Shown here: piece by piece, positions 26,058-35,184 of the stretch
Position numbering within the stretch: position 1 is the stretch's first letter
How the letters are laid out: each line of letters starts with the position of its first letter
Source of the DNA: Phycisphaerales bacterium UBA7800
GTDB taxonomy: Bacteria > Planctomycetota > Phycisphaerae > Phycisphaerales > Phycisphaeraceae
Reading direction: 5' to 3'
DNA: 64,000 bases
Assembly (NCBI GenBank): GCA_002480565.1
Contig: DLCK01000026.1
Span: 188,797 to 252,796, forward strand
The notes under the pieces: model-generated
Databases searched by the model: none
Seen by the model: the letters and a program-made list of their open reading frames with translations, nothing else
What the model was told of the DNA's origin: nothing
Translations under genes and position numbers: made by a program

Positions 26058-26818
26058 CGGTCAAACCATCTACAAAAAGATTCACCATGGCATTGATACT
26101 GGACAAAGTCATATCCATCGTGAATTTTGAAATTACCAATTCTGATCAGGAGTCAAAAAATCACTCCTGACGTGCTATAGAAATCATCGGGGATTCACCT
26201 GATTGTCTTAACCGACGTTTTGTTTGAAAGTCAGGAATTCACAGGGTTACATTATTGCAACCAGGTGATTTAGGAAGGATTTGCGTCTCAAAGTACCCCA
26301 ACATGGATCAAATAGGACAAAATAACCCGACAATCAGGTATTTCTACCATGTGGATTTTAGCAAAGCCTTGCCGATACTTATGTTGGAAGGACAATGATC
26401 ACGATTCAATTGAGTTTTGTATTCAATTGACTCTGTTCAAACAGTGCTTCTGACAAAAGAAGACCTCGGCGGGCTGAAATGAACCTGGACCCCCCCTTGC
26501 CTCTGCCGAGGTCTTCTTTTTTCCCAATCTCACCTGTTCATAACCTTGAAACGAACATAAATAACCAGATTGGCAGCAAGTGCTGTGGGTGTGATTATGC
26601 CTTCTCTGAGTTATCAAGTCTGAGAATGGATGCTGGCAGACAATCGTTCAAATCAACCTGTGGTGGCCAGTAACGGGGTCTGTAAAACGGTTACGCGTGC
26701 TCAAAGTGTCATGCTTTTGGACAGACATGTCTCAGATCCGCAGACAGCATCGTCATCTTGTCATACAATTGTGGGATACCTGCTTTAATTTCTAGGTCCT
26801 ACCGCGGGAGTTTTGACG
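26058..26818. other. Long intergenic region with hairpins, no convincing gene
   Basis: It separates the divergent sensor and FHA-GspE genes. It contains a hairpin TCAGGAGT-N9-ACTCCTGA (26146-26170), TCAATTGA palindromes near 26406-26430 and a strong long-loop terminator-like hairpin (26455-26522). The open frame 26479-26673 overlaps that hairpin and looks spurious. A promoter and 5' leader for the downstream gene must lie in the last 300 bases; none could be assigned safely. Confidence 0.5.
26455..26522 (+). terminator. Long-loop hairpin with U tract, terminator of a possible small RNA
   Basis: A perfect 16-bp stem (AAAAGAAGACCTCGGC with GCCGAGGTCTTCTTTT) encloses a 34-base C-rich loop and is followed by T residues on the plus strand. 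No gene ends before it, so it would terminate either an unannotated small RNA begun upstream or an early transcript of the FHA-GspE leader. Confidence 0.55.
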
Positions 26819-28729
26819 TTGCCATTTTTGTTTATCCAAACCCCTGATAACCGTCGGCTTTTGAAATTGCCGACCCATAAAACCACCATCGGCCGGTCCA
26901 AGACCAACACCGTCACCATTGACGATGACTTCTCCAGCCGGGTGCATTGCACCATTCAACAAATCGATGGGCGATACATTCTTCAGGACAACGGCTCACG
27001 CAACGGCACGAAGGTCAACGGCCAACCTATCGACACCCCAATCCAGTTTGGACGCAAAGGCAGCTTCTCAATCGGGCAGACGAACTTCCTCTTCTCACTT
27101 GATGACCCGCGACTGGACCCCGACTGGTTGAGTAAGCCCGCAGCTGTGACACCTGAGCCCGCTGCTGCGATCCCCGCCAATGCCGCTGGAAGCGATTCCT
27201 CAGGGCTAAGTCCCGACCGCCTGTTTAGCCACTTGAAAAACCAACCTCAGCAGAACAATGTCGCTGTCAATGATGTCTCAGCGGACCCATTACTAGATGG
27301 TGACGATGATGAGGACGTTCCACAGCTTGGCGATGAAGACGCGATGTTCGATCCCGATGCGCAGAACAAGATGACCGATCCCTTTGCAGTGTTGCGTCGG
27401 TTTATCAAGCCGCATCGCGCTCGCCTGGATTTTGCAGTTAATCAAATCGGCTTGGTCAATTCACGAGGTGAAAATCTGCATCCCACGGAATTGGCTCAAA
27501 CCGAACAGGAAATCACCGACCAGATCGACGATGCGGGACAGTCCGATTCGGATCAAGATTCCGACGTGGGCATGGCGGTGAACATTTTCAGACTGCTGCT
27601 GCTTTCCGCCTTTGCCGGCCGCGCTTCGGATATGCACTTTGAGCCTGGCACTGAGTCTCTGCTCATCCGCCTGCGTGTCGATGGCTCAATGGTCAGTCTC
27701 GTGGAAGTCCCCAGTGCCTTGGGCGCCCGACTGTATGGCTTGATCAAAGTGCTTTCGGATATCGACATTTCCAAACGTGCCACCGTGCAGGAAGGCCACT
27801 TCCGCACACAGTTACCTGACCGCAGTGTGGACTTTCGTGTCAGTTTCACCCCAGTGATCCACGGGCAGAAGTTGGTGATTCGTGTACTCGATTCCGTCTC
27901 CTCGCCGCAGCACCTTAATGACCTGATGCTCCCGGACTGGATGCTTTCACATATCCAGAAAGTATCCACCCAATCCTCGGGCATGATCCTTGTCTGCGGG
28001 CCAACCGGCAGTGGCAAGACGACGACGCTCTACGCTGCCCTGCGCGATGTCGATGTCCAACGGCGAAACGTCATCACCATTGAAGACCCCGTCGAGTATC
28101 AACTCAAAGGCGTCACCCAGATTCCCATTAATCAAAAGCAAGGCAATACCTTCCATTCCATGCTCCGATCCGTTCTGCGACAAGACCCGGACGTGATCCT
28201 GCTGGGCGAAATTCGTGACCGTGAAACCGCTGAGACAGGCATGCAGGCTGCCATGACCGGACACCTGGTGCTCTCCACCATCCATGCCCGCGACACCGTA
28301 GGCACCATCTTCCGCCTGCTGGATCTTGGTGCGGAGCCTTACCTTGTGGGTTCAGCCATGAATCTGATTCTCGCCCAACGCCTGATTCGTCTGCTGTGTA
28401 ACAACTGTAAAGCAGGTCGCAAACCGACTCCCAAGCAGATGCACCAGATGGGCAGCTTTGGCAAAAATGTCGGCGAGATTTTCTATCCTGTGGGTTGCCC
28501 CAATTGCTTTGATCAAGGCTATGCCGGCCGACAAGGTTTGTACGAACTGCTCACCATGACCGATGAATTGCGTGATGCGATTTTAAAGAGTGCCACCATG
28601 GGGGCGATCAACGATGCCCTGTCCCGCGTCCTGTTCACCTCATTGGAACAGTCCGGCTACAAGCTCATTGCCGACGGCATCACCAGCCCCGAAGAACTCG
28701 ACCGCATCGTCGGCTCAAGCAGTGCCTAA
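26819..28729 (+). CDS. GspE/PilB-type secretion ATPase with N-terminal FHA domain
   Basis: 636 residues from a TTG at 26819, placed 8 bases after GGGAG; a TTG at 26813 is too close and no ATG is available. Residues about 1-95 are a forkhead-associated domain (IGRSKTN, SSRVHC, NGSRNGTKVNG), which binds phosphothreonine peptides. An acidic linker follows, then the type II/IV assembly ATPase: GPTGSGKTTTLYA (Walker A), ITIEDPVEY (Asp box), LGEIRDRETAE (Walker B), TGHLVLSTIHARD (His box) and two CxxC pairs (LLCNNC, GCPNC) of the GspE zinc element. It would power assembly of pseudopilins such as the next gene product. An FHA domain replacing the usual N1E region suggests control by a Ser/Thr kinase. 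Confidence 0.93.
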   Translation: MPFLFIQTPDNRRLLKLPTHKTTIGRSKTNTVTIDDDFSSRVHCTIQQIDGRYILQDNGSRNGTKVNGQPIDTPIQFGRKGSFSIGQTNFLFSLDDPRLDPDWLSKPAAVTPEPAAAIPANAAGSDSSGLSPDRLFSHLKNQPQQNNVAVNDVSADPLLDGDDDEDVPQLGDEDAMFDPDAQNKMTDPFAVLRRFIKPHRARLDFAVNQIGLVNSRGENLHPTELAQTEQEITDQIDDAGQSDSDQDSDVGMAVNIFRLLLLSAFAGRASDMHFEPGTESLLIRLRVDGSMVSLVEVPSALGARLYGLIKVLSDIDISKRATVQEGHFRTQLPDRSVDFRVSFTPVIHGQKLVIRVLDSVSSPQHLNDLMLPDWMLSHIQKVSTQSSGMILVCGPTGSGKTTTLYAALRDVDVQRRNVITIEDPVEYQLKGVTQIPINQKQGNTFHSMLRSVLRQDPDVILLGEIRDRETAETGMQAAMTGHLVLSTIHARDTVGTIFRLLDLGAEPYLVGSAMNLILAQRLIRLLCNNCKAGRKPTPKQMHQMGSFGKNVGEIFYPVGCPNCFDQGYAGRQGLYELLTMTDELRDAILKSATMGAINDALSRVLFTSLEQSGYKLIADGITSPEELDRIVGSSSA

Positions 28730-28787
28730 GCAAACCACGATGTCAAAAAAATTACGCAAGACATCGTGCAACGACAATAAAAAATAG

Positions 28788-28808
28788 CTGCAACACCGCG
28801 TGTTGCAG
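28788..28808 (+). repeat. Hairpin CTGCAACAC-CGC-GTGTTGCAG
   Basis: A perfect 9-bp stem with a 3-base loop between the ATPase and pseudopilin genes. The same left arm, preceded by AAAAATAG, recurs at 29543-29578 just after the pseudopilin gene. Confidence 0.65.
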
Positions 28809-28845
28809 ATGCCTTGAAAAACATACGTATTTACGGGGAAAAAAC

Positions 28846-29544
28846 ATGTCCAAACAACATCGCGCGTTCACCTTTGTCGAACTCATCGTTGTCTTAGCCA
28901 TTGTCACATTACTCATCGGTATCATTCTGCCAACGCTGGGAGCTGCAAGGCGGACTGCACGTTGCATGCAAAACTCCTCACAGCCGCGTGGCATCCACTC
29001 CGGCCTTGTCCTCTTCTCCCAAGGCAATAACGGCTACTACCCCGGCATCGACAAAGACGGTAACCGCATGGAAGACTACTCCGTCGAATTCCGTTTCCAG
29101 GAATTACTTGATGACAATTACTTCACCGGTGAATACCTCATCAGTCCCTCAGAAACCAAAACCGCTCGAGAAAGTGGTACGTTGACCACTGCCAATTTTT
29201 CCTACGCCATGCTCAACCTTTCCAATCGCAACGCGTCGCGGTTCAATGAATGGAAGGACACGTCCAATGATGAAGCTGTGGTCCTCTCGGATCGTGGTGT
29301 CGCCCATGGCACAGATTACATTCGTTCTGTACACACCAAGCGTCAGACGGGCACTCATGATTGGCGAGGCAGTGTCGCTTTCAACGACAACCACGTGACA
29401 TTCGAAGCAACTCACAACAACTTGACCACGGTTTATGGTGAAGGTGAAACACAGCAGACTTTCGAAAACGACAACCTTTTCGACACCACCGGCGCATCAA
29501 TGGTCTACAGCGGTAACGACACCATCATCGACAAATCAAAGTAA
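28846..29544 (+). CDS. Pseudopilin-like protein next to FHA-GspE
   Basis: 232 residues, ATG 28846 with GGGG upstream. The prepilin signal reads HRAFTFVELIVVLAIVTLL, with the conserved glutamate at +5. The C-terminal region has an H-X9-DN variant (HDWRGSVAFNDNH). It is only distantly related to the five pseudopilins at 1546-5107. Co-direction with the FHA-GspE gene and a gap of 116 bases suggest that the two work together, the ATPase driving insertion of this or related pseudopilins. A hairpin of shared sequence flanks the gene on both sides. Confidence 0.88.
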   Translation: MSKQHRAFTFVELIVVLAIVTLLIGIILPTLGAARRTARCMQNSSQPRGIHSGLVLFSQGNNGYYPGIDKDGNRMEDYSVEFRFQELLDDNYFTGEYLISPSETKTARESGTLTTANFSYAMLNLSNRNASRFNEWKDTSNDEAVVLSDRGVAHGTDYIRSVHTKRQTGTHDWRGSVAFNDNHVTFEATHNNLTTVYGEGETQQTFENDNLFDTTGASMVYSGNDTIIDKSK

Positions 29545-29580
29545 AAATAGCTGCAACACTTCCGGGGGCGTGTCGCTGAT
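29543..29580 (+). repeat. Second copy of AAAAATAGCTGCAACAC hairpin
   Basis: CTGCAACAC (29551-29559) faces GTGTCGCTG (29570-29578) across a TTCCGGGGGC loop. The left arm and flank are identical to the hairpin at 28788; the loop carries the recurrent CTTCCGGGGG string. Confidence 0.55.
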
Positions 29581-29620
29581 GCCCATCCTGAAAACAACGC
29601 GTGCGTTACTTGTTTGTTGA

Positions 29621-29688
29621 GCACCGGGTGTCAACCCGGTGCAGGCATCCATTGACACACAAGACCTGCACCGGATTCACATCCGGTG
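29621..29688. repeat. Twin GCACCGG hairpins
   Basis: Two perfect hairpins in a row: GCACCGGGT-N4-ACCCGGTGC (29621-29642) and CACCGGAT-TCAC-ATCCGGTG (29669-29688). They sit between the pseudopilin and TPR genes and look like two diverged copies of one unit. Neither has a T tract. Confidence 0.65.
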
Positions 29689-29797
29689 ATTAAACCTTCA
29701 TTGGCGTTCACATCAACGCACGAGAGTTAAATGGAGATTGAATGATTGAATTGTTCCTGCAGATGCAATTATCTCGCATCACGGATACCTTGTAGGG

Positions 29798-30853
29798 ATG
29801 ACTAACAAAGGCAATATCCGACATAACCCGCTTCTCTTTGGTATAGCGCTAGCAGTGATGGTGATTGTGGTGATCGTCTGTGCGATTGTCCTGCAAAACA
29901 AACCCACCTCTACCGCAAACGATTCGGACAGTTCAAATGCAACACCATCTCTGACTGTTGAGCAGATTGAACAAAAATTCGAACCCCTGCGTCAGCAATA
30001 CATGCATAACCGTGGCAGTGGGCAGTTCGATACACTCATCACGCAAGCACTCAAACTCGTCGAAAAATATCCCAACTTCGCGCCCGGCCAACTCTTTGTC
30101 GGACAGTTGTACTTCGACAAAGGCGATCTAATCAACGCTCAAAAGTACATCGACACCTCTCTGAAACTTGATGCCAAGCAAGGCACGGTGCATCTGCTTG
30201 CTGGCAATATCGCTTTGATGCAAAAAGACCCCAAACGCGCAGCGGATCACTTTAGCCAGGCCGTGGTATTGGAACCCTCCAACGCGCGGTATTGGCTGCA
30301 CCTTGGGCAGAGTTATTTCACCCAACAACTTTGGGATCAAGCTTTGGACTGCTACACCAAAGCCTACGAACTGGACTCGGATATGACGTTAGCGATCAAC
30401 GGCATGGCGGACTGCCAGATCAAACAAGGTGAGCCTTCCAAAGCCATCCTCACACTCCAGCGAGCCATCGATCAAACACCCATTGGCAAGCGCAAAACCA
30501 CCGTCGTCTATCTGCGGAAACAGGCGAAGCTGCTCTCAGAATTGAACAAACCCAACGAAGCCCTGGTGGTGTTGGGCAAGCTTTTTGATAACGAAAAAGC
30601 GGACCCCGATGTACTTGCGGAGATGGCAACCTACTGGGATCAATTCAGTGAACCGGGTAAGGCTGCGGAGCTTTATGAAAAGCAGTTATCCAATAATCTG
30701 CGCAATTGGCAATATGCCGCCAAAGCCGCGCGCTGGCGGATCAAGGCCGGTGAAAAAGCCAAGGCTCAGCAACACCTGATGCATATTCAACTGATCAATC
30801 CTGACCTGCCGGTGGTAGCCGAACTGGAAAAGGAATTGGCAACCCTTGAATGA
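29798..30853 (+). CDS. Membrane-anchored TPR protein
   Basis: 351 residues. One N-terminal transmembrane helix (about 12-32), a short low-complexity linker rich in Ser, Asn and Asp, then at least six tetratricopeptide repeats (about 75-345; for example GQLYFDKGDLINAQKYIDTSLKL and LGQSYFTQQLWDQALDCYTKAYELD). The repeats would face the periplasm. The 3' end overlaps the next gene, a TMTC-like membrane protein that also carries TPRs, so the two are translated from one mRNA and may form a complex. No catalytic motif is present. Confidence 0.85.
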   Translation: MTNKGNIRHNPLLFGIALAVMVIVVIVCAIVLQNKPTSTANDSDSSNATPSLTVEQIEQKFEPLRQQYMHNRGSGQFDTLITQALKLVEKYPNFAPGQLFVGQLYFDKGDLINAQKYIDTSLKLDAKQGTVHLLAGNIALMQKDPKRAADHFSQAVVLEPSNARYWLHLGQSYFTQQLWDQALDCYTKAYELDSDMTLAINGMADCQIKQGEPSKAILTLQRAIDQTPIGKRKTTVVYLRKQAKLLSELNKPNEALVVLGKLFDNEKADPDVLAEMATYWDQFSEPGKAAELYEKQLSNNLRNWQYAAKAARWRIKAGEKAKAQQHLMHIQLINPDLPVVAELEKELATLE

Positions 30854-32654
30854 ATCCGCATATCAACATGGGATCGGCTGGCCAAAGCGATTGGCTGCGT
30901 GGGCAGGATTGCTTGTCATCACGTTGATTGCTTATGCGTCGAGTTATGGTGTCCCGTTTGTGTTTGATGATGTGCATGCGATTGTCGAAAACCCCAGTAT
31001 CCGACATTGGCAAAGTTTTACCGATGCATTCACCGCGCCGGATCAATCGAGCTTTGCCGGACGCCCGGTGGTGAACTTGAGCTTTGCGTTACAGACCGGT
31101 GAAGCAGGCAAGCTTGATCCTGCCCGGCTGCATGGGGTCAACAATTTCATCCATGTGTTAAATGCGATTTTGCTTTTTGAATTACTGGTGTTGGTTTTGT
31201 CCATCATCAATCGCCAAAAACTCATGGTGTATGCGTTTTTCGTCTGCACACTTTGGGTGATCCATCCGCTGAATACCGAAGCAGTGGTCTATCTCACACA
31301 GCGGACGGAGTTGTTCGTCACGCTATTTTTCCTGATCAGTTGCTATGCGTCAGTGCAGTACATGTCCGCACGTCATTGGAGTTGGTTGATCGTTGCGGTG
31401 ATTGCAAGCGCACTGGGGATGGGCTCCAAGGAGAATATGGTTGGCTTGCCGGTGATGGTGTTGTTGATCAATTGGGTGCTCTTTAACCGCAGCATTAAAC
31501 GGCATTGGAAGCTTCATCTGGGGTTGGCACTGACATGGTTGATCCTGCTATGGCTCAACATCAGCGGCCCGCGTGATGCGTCGGCAGGGATGACCGTTGG
31601 CATCTCATCGTGGCAGTACCTGCTCACCCAATCGACGGTGATCCCACTGTATCTTTGGCAAGTCTTTACTGCTGATCATCTATCCATCGTGCATGATTGG
31701 CCAATGTGTCAAACGGTTGGACAGTCACTGCCCTGGAGTTTGTTGCCGTTAACGATATTGGCTTTGACGGTTTGGGGTGTGGTGAAAAAGCATCCGCTCT
31801 CGCTGGCAGGTGTCGCATTTTTTTTGATCCTCGGTCCCACGAGCAGCATCATCCCCATTGCAACTGAAACCGTCGCAGAACGTCGGATGTACTTGCCAAG
31901 TGCGATGGTCATTGGCGTGGTGGTCTTGCTGCTGGGCAGTTGGTGCGTAAGCAAGCGTCCGCGTGAAATCGTTGCAATTGGTGTTGGCATTTTGCTAACC
32001 GTGTTATGCATCATTGGGACGCAACAACGCCTTGAAGTCTATCAACAACCGCGGACTCTTTGGGAAGCTGCCATCAGCTTGTATCCCAATGACGGGCGGG
32101 CGCTTAATGGATTGGGTTACACATTAATCGGCGAGAATGCCTACGAGCAGGCGATCCCGATTCTGCGTAAGGCCACGGAAGTTGATCCTGAATTTGCCGA
32201 GTCCTACGACAACTTGGGTTTGTGTTATCTGCATGCCGGCGAACTTGGTGATGCGAAAAAATCCTTTGAGCAGGCGATCGCGCTCAACGACAGTTTAGCC
32301 AAACCGTACAACAATTTGGGAATCACGTTGGCAAGGCTCGGGGAGTTGGATGCAGCGGTCAACGCATTGAATCAGGCGCTAGCACGCAGTCCGCATCTGG
32401 CTGCAGCGCATTTGAATCTGGGGATGGTGCTTAATGACCTGAACCGGTTTGGTATTGCAGCCGAACATCTGCTTCGCGCGTTACCGATGCTCAACGAACA
32501 GGATCAATGCACTTGCTTGATGCAGTTGGCACGTGCTGCTTTGGGTCGCAATGAACTTGATAAAGCAATGGGGTACCTGCATGGAGTCCTGCAAATCCAG
32601 CCGGATCATGGCAAGGCAAAAGCGTTGTTGGGTAAGTTGCAGTCGATACGGTGA
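30846..32654 (+). CDS. TMTC-like multi-pass membrane protein with C-terminal TPRs
   Basis: 602 residues from a TTG at 30846 that overlaps the previous gene by 8 bases; no in-frame ATG lies before the first membrane helix. About ten transmembrane segments (20-390) carry FVFDDVHAIVENP in the first loop, LTQRTELF, and ERRMYLPSA. These are hallmarks of the GT-C fold TMTC/DUF1736-type proteins, which in animals O-mannosylate cadherins. Four or more TPRs follow (about 425-600). A glycosyltransferase acting on exported or surface proteins is a reasonable inference; the sugar donor and acceptor are unknown. The acidic FDD motif expected for catalysis is present. Confidence 0.8.
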   Translation: MNESAYQHGIGWPKRLAAWAGLLVITLIAYASSYGVPFVFDDVHAIVENPSIRHWQSFTDAFTAPDQSSFAGRPVVNLSFALQTGEAGKLDPARLHGVNNFIHVLNAILLFELLVLVLSIINRQKLMVYAFFVCTLWVIHPLNTEAVVYLTQRTELFVTLFFLISCYASVQYMSARHWSWLIVAVIASALGMGSKENMVGLPVMVLLINWVLFNRSIKRHWKLHLGLALTWLILLWLNISGPRDASAGMTVGISSWQYLLTQSTVIPLYLWQVFTADHLSIVHDWPMCQTVGQSLPWSLLPLTILALTVWGVVKKHPLSLAGVAFFLILGPTSSIIPIATETVAERRMYLPSAMVIGVVVLLLGSWCVSKRPREIVAIGVGILLTVLCIIGTQQRLEVYQQPRTLWEAAISLYPNDGRALNGLGYTLIGENAYEQAIPILRKATEVDPEFAESYDNLGLCYLHAGELGDAKKSFEQAIALNDSLAKPYNNLGITLARLGELDAAVNALNQALARSPHLAAAHLNLGMVLNDLNRFGIAAEHLLRALPMLNEQDQCTCLMQLARAALGRNELDKAMGYLHGVLQIQPDHGKAKALLGKLQSIR

Positions 32655-32686
32655 GGGGATTATTCAATTCTGAATGATGAATCAAA

Positions 32687-34885
32687 TTACGCAGACCGGC
32701 GGTTGGTTGATTTTTCTTTGTGGATCTGATGCGTGTGAGCCAACCAATACTTGAGCTTATCGTGGAGTTGTTGGCGGTCGATGGGTTTGGTGGTGAAGTC
32801 ATCACAACCTGCGTCCATACATCGCTTGCGATCCTGTTCCATGGCATTGGCGGTCAACGCGATGATGGGCAGTTCATAGCCGGTGCGTCTGAGATTTCGT
32901 GCAGCGGTGACACCGTCCATGACCGGCATCTGCATATCCATGAGAATGGCTGCATAGGGTCGACCCATTTCACTTTGACTCATCGCCATATCAAAAGCGA
33001 TTTGGCCGTTGGCAGCAAGGTCAACGGAAAGCCCCATTTTTTCAAGGACGCGACGAATGAGTTTCTGGTTGACGGGATTGTCCTCAGCAAGCAGAACATG
33101 TCCGACAAGTTCCTGAATGTCGCCTTGATTAGCCCCACGTGATGATTCGGAATGCGTGCGAACGGCTTCGGAAGGATTCTTGAGCATTGGGACATTTTTG
33201 AGTTCACCGGTGGCCATAACGGCTTTGAAGCTACTGCCGACACCTGGTGTAGAATTAACTTGGATATCGCCACCGAGCATTTGGGTCAGTCTTTTGGAGA
33301 TGACCAGCCCAAGTCCGGTGCCACCGAATTTACGGGTGGTGGAACTGTCTGCCTGGCTAAAGGGGGCAAAGAGTTTTCGGCTTTGTTCCTCGCTCATCCC
33401 GATGCCGGTGTCGGCCACTTCCAATGTCAATTTGGGATTGGGGATATCCGGTGCAGAGCATCGAACAATGATGCGAACGCCACCTTCTTCGGTGAACTTG
33501 ATGGCATTACCCACAAGATTGACAAGCACCTGTCGAATACGAACCGGGTCAGACTGAATCGATTCCGGGACCGGCGTGAGATATTCGACAGTGAGGCTGA
33601 TTTTGCGGTCAGCGGCACGGACGCGCATCAGCGATGAAACATCAGCAATGATATCGACGATCGAACACTTGATGCGTTCGATGGTCATTTTGCCTGCTTC
33701 GATTTTTGAAAGGTCCAGAATATCGTTAATGATGGTCAGCAGACTCTTGCCATTATCGCGAATGGTTTGAATGTACTGGATGTGTTTATCACCGGGTTCC
33801 GTTGGATCAAGCAGCAGGTCGGTGTACCCGAGAATGGCGGTCATCGGCGTACGAATTTCATGACTCATATTGGCCAGGAAAGCAGTCTTGGCTTGATTGG
33901 CGGCGTAGGCGACTTCCTTGGCGCGTTCGAGTTCCACCGATCGACGCTCAAGCTCCACCATCCGACGGAAAGCTTCATCCTTGGAACTGGCTGCATCCTC
34001 GACATAAGCATTGAGTACTGTCTGAGACCACTCATGAGCTTGGAGCATCGCGATTTGATACATCGAAAAGCCAACCAGCGGGATAATCGCGCCGATGAAC
34101 TTCAGAAAATGTGCCATGACAAATAATCCACCATAGCGCGCTTCGACGAGTACGGTCGCCATTTGACTGACTACAAAAATCGAGATCGAAAGCACGATCC
34201 ACCAGCTAAGCGTGTCACGTGTCCGGGTAAACTCACGAGTGAACATCCATAAAGCAGCACATTCCAAGCAAAAGACCAATACATCCAACGGACGATGCAA
34301 GGGAAGCCATGCAGCTTGAATTCTGGGAACCGGGATCAGGATACAGGCGCAAAGCAATCCGAGAATGATACACAAGAGGGTCAAAGGTTCTCGCAGGATC
34401 GACGAATCCTCATCGTCTTTTGAGACTTGAGGTTTAATGGCTGTTGAGAGAATCAGGAATACTGCAAAGAGCACAATACCAGTAATCTGATCCGGCTTTT
34501 GGGGATGCATTTGGAAATGTTTTACATGTGACTGCAACCATTCCTCAAACCCGCAGACAAAATGCAAGGCGTCGGCGATACCGTTGCAAAAGAATGCCAG
34601 ACCAATGAAGAGGATCTGAAGATTCCCCATTGCATAAAAGCGGACGATCAGTGCAAAGGCAACCAGCAGACTCATCGTTGAGCTGGCCAATTCCATGAGT
34701 GTGTGAAATTCCGTCCCAACGAGGATTTGATCGCCCATCAGAAACGGAATGAGTCCAAGCAGTGTCACCATCGTCAGACCAACCAACAGCAAACGGTACT
34801 TCACCTGTGATGCAGCGACCGTACGCGACAGGTTACGCCTGTCTAGCTTGATCCCAAAAGGGTTGGGTGACATATGTTGCGACAT
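32687..34885 (-). CDS. Hybrid sensor histidine kinase with MASE3-like membrane sensor
   Basis: 732 residues. About eight transmembrane helices (30-290) with features of MASE3 sensors (LASSTMSLLVAFALIVRFY, NGIADALHF), a coiled coil (300-335), HisKA with FLANMSHEIRTPM (phosphoacceptor His), HATPase with LVGNAIKFTEEGG, ADTGIGM and GGTGLGL, then a receiver domain (about 590-715) with LLAEDNPVNQ, ILMDMQMPVMDG (phosphoacceptor Asp) and the lysine of TTKPID. All catalytic residues are present. Hybrid kinases usually pass phosphate to a separate Hpt protein, which is not in the window. Confidence 0.94.
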   Translation of the reverse strand: MSQHMSPNPFGIKLDRRNLSRTVAASQVKYRLLLVGLTMVTLLGLIPFLMGDQILVGTEFHTLMELASSTMSLLVAFALIVRFYAMGNLQILFIGLAFFCNGIADALHFVCGFEEWLQSHVKHFQMHPQKPDQITGIVLFAVFLILSTAIKPQVSKDDEDSSILREPLTLLCIILGLLCACILIPVPRIQAAWLPLHRPLDVLVFCLECAALWMFTREFTRTRDTLSWWIVLSISIFVVSQMATVLVEARYGGLFVMAHFLKFIGAIIPLVGFSMYQIAMLQAHEWSQTVLNAYVEDAASSKDEAFRRMVELERRSVELERAKEVAYAANQAKTAFLANMSHEIRTPMTAILGYTDLLLDPTEPGDKHIQYIQTIRDNGKSLLTIINDILDLSKIEAGKMTIERIKCSIVDIIADVSSLMRVRAADRKISLTVEYLTPVPESIQSDPVRIRQVLVNLVGNAIKFTEEGGVRIIVRCSAPDIPNPKLTLEVADTGIGMSEEQSRKLFAPFSQADSSTTRKFGGTGLGLVISKRLTQMLGGDIQVNSTPGVGSSFKAVMATGELKNVPMLKNPSEAVRTHSESSRGANQGDIQELVGHVLLAEDNPVNQKLIRRVLEKMGLSVDLAANGQIAFDMAMSQSEMGRPYAAILMDMQMPVMDGVTAARNLRRTGYELPIIALTANAMEQDRKRCMDAGCDDFTTKPIDRQQLHDKLKYWLAHTHQIHKEKSTNRRSA

Positions 34886-35184
34886 TCAACAGCTCCGTCA
34901 GGTTGGCTCACCGCTTTGCATATAGCGGGAATCACAACCAAACGTCTTTCTTAAACAAAAGACCGAAACCTTTACTCCAGATTCATCGACAAAAACCGAA
35001 GTTGGGTTCAGTCGATATCGAATTGCAGGGGGGACTCTTTTGATGAAAGTTGACTTTTGTGACGAATGGGTTAGCTAACAATGTTGCATTTACTGCTTAT
35101 CGGCCGGGTTATTGAGAACCAACAACATCGCCTACGTGATAACACCTATGCCATTGAATGGATCATTCAAGTTGATTTGGATGC
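34886..35184. other. Intergenic, little structure
   Basis: About 300 bases between two minus-strand genes. The only structure noted is TTGAATG-GAT-CATTCAA (about 35154-35170) near the end of the oligogalacturonate-lyase-like gene. It would hold the promoter of the hybrid kinase gene's upstream region and the 3' end of nothing else; no open frame of interest is present. Confidence 0.4.

Noticed and set aside
26479..26673. Small open frame with cysteines
   Set aside because: It starts within the loop of the strong hairpin at 26455-26522, has no ribosome site and resembles no family.
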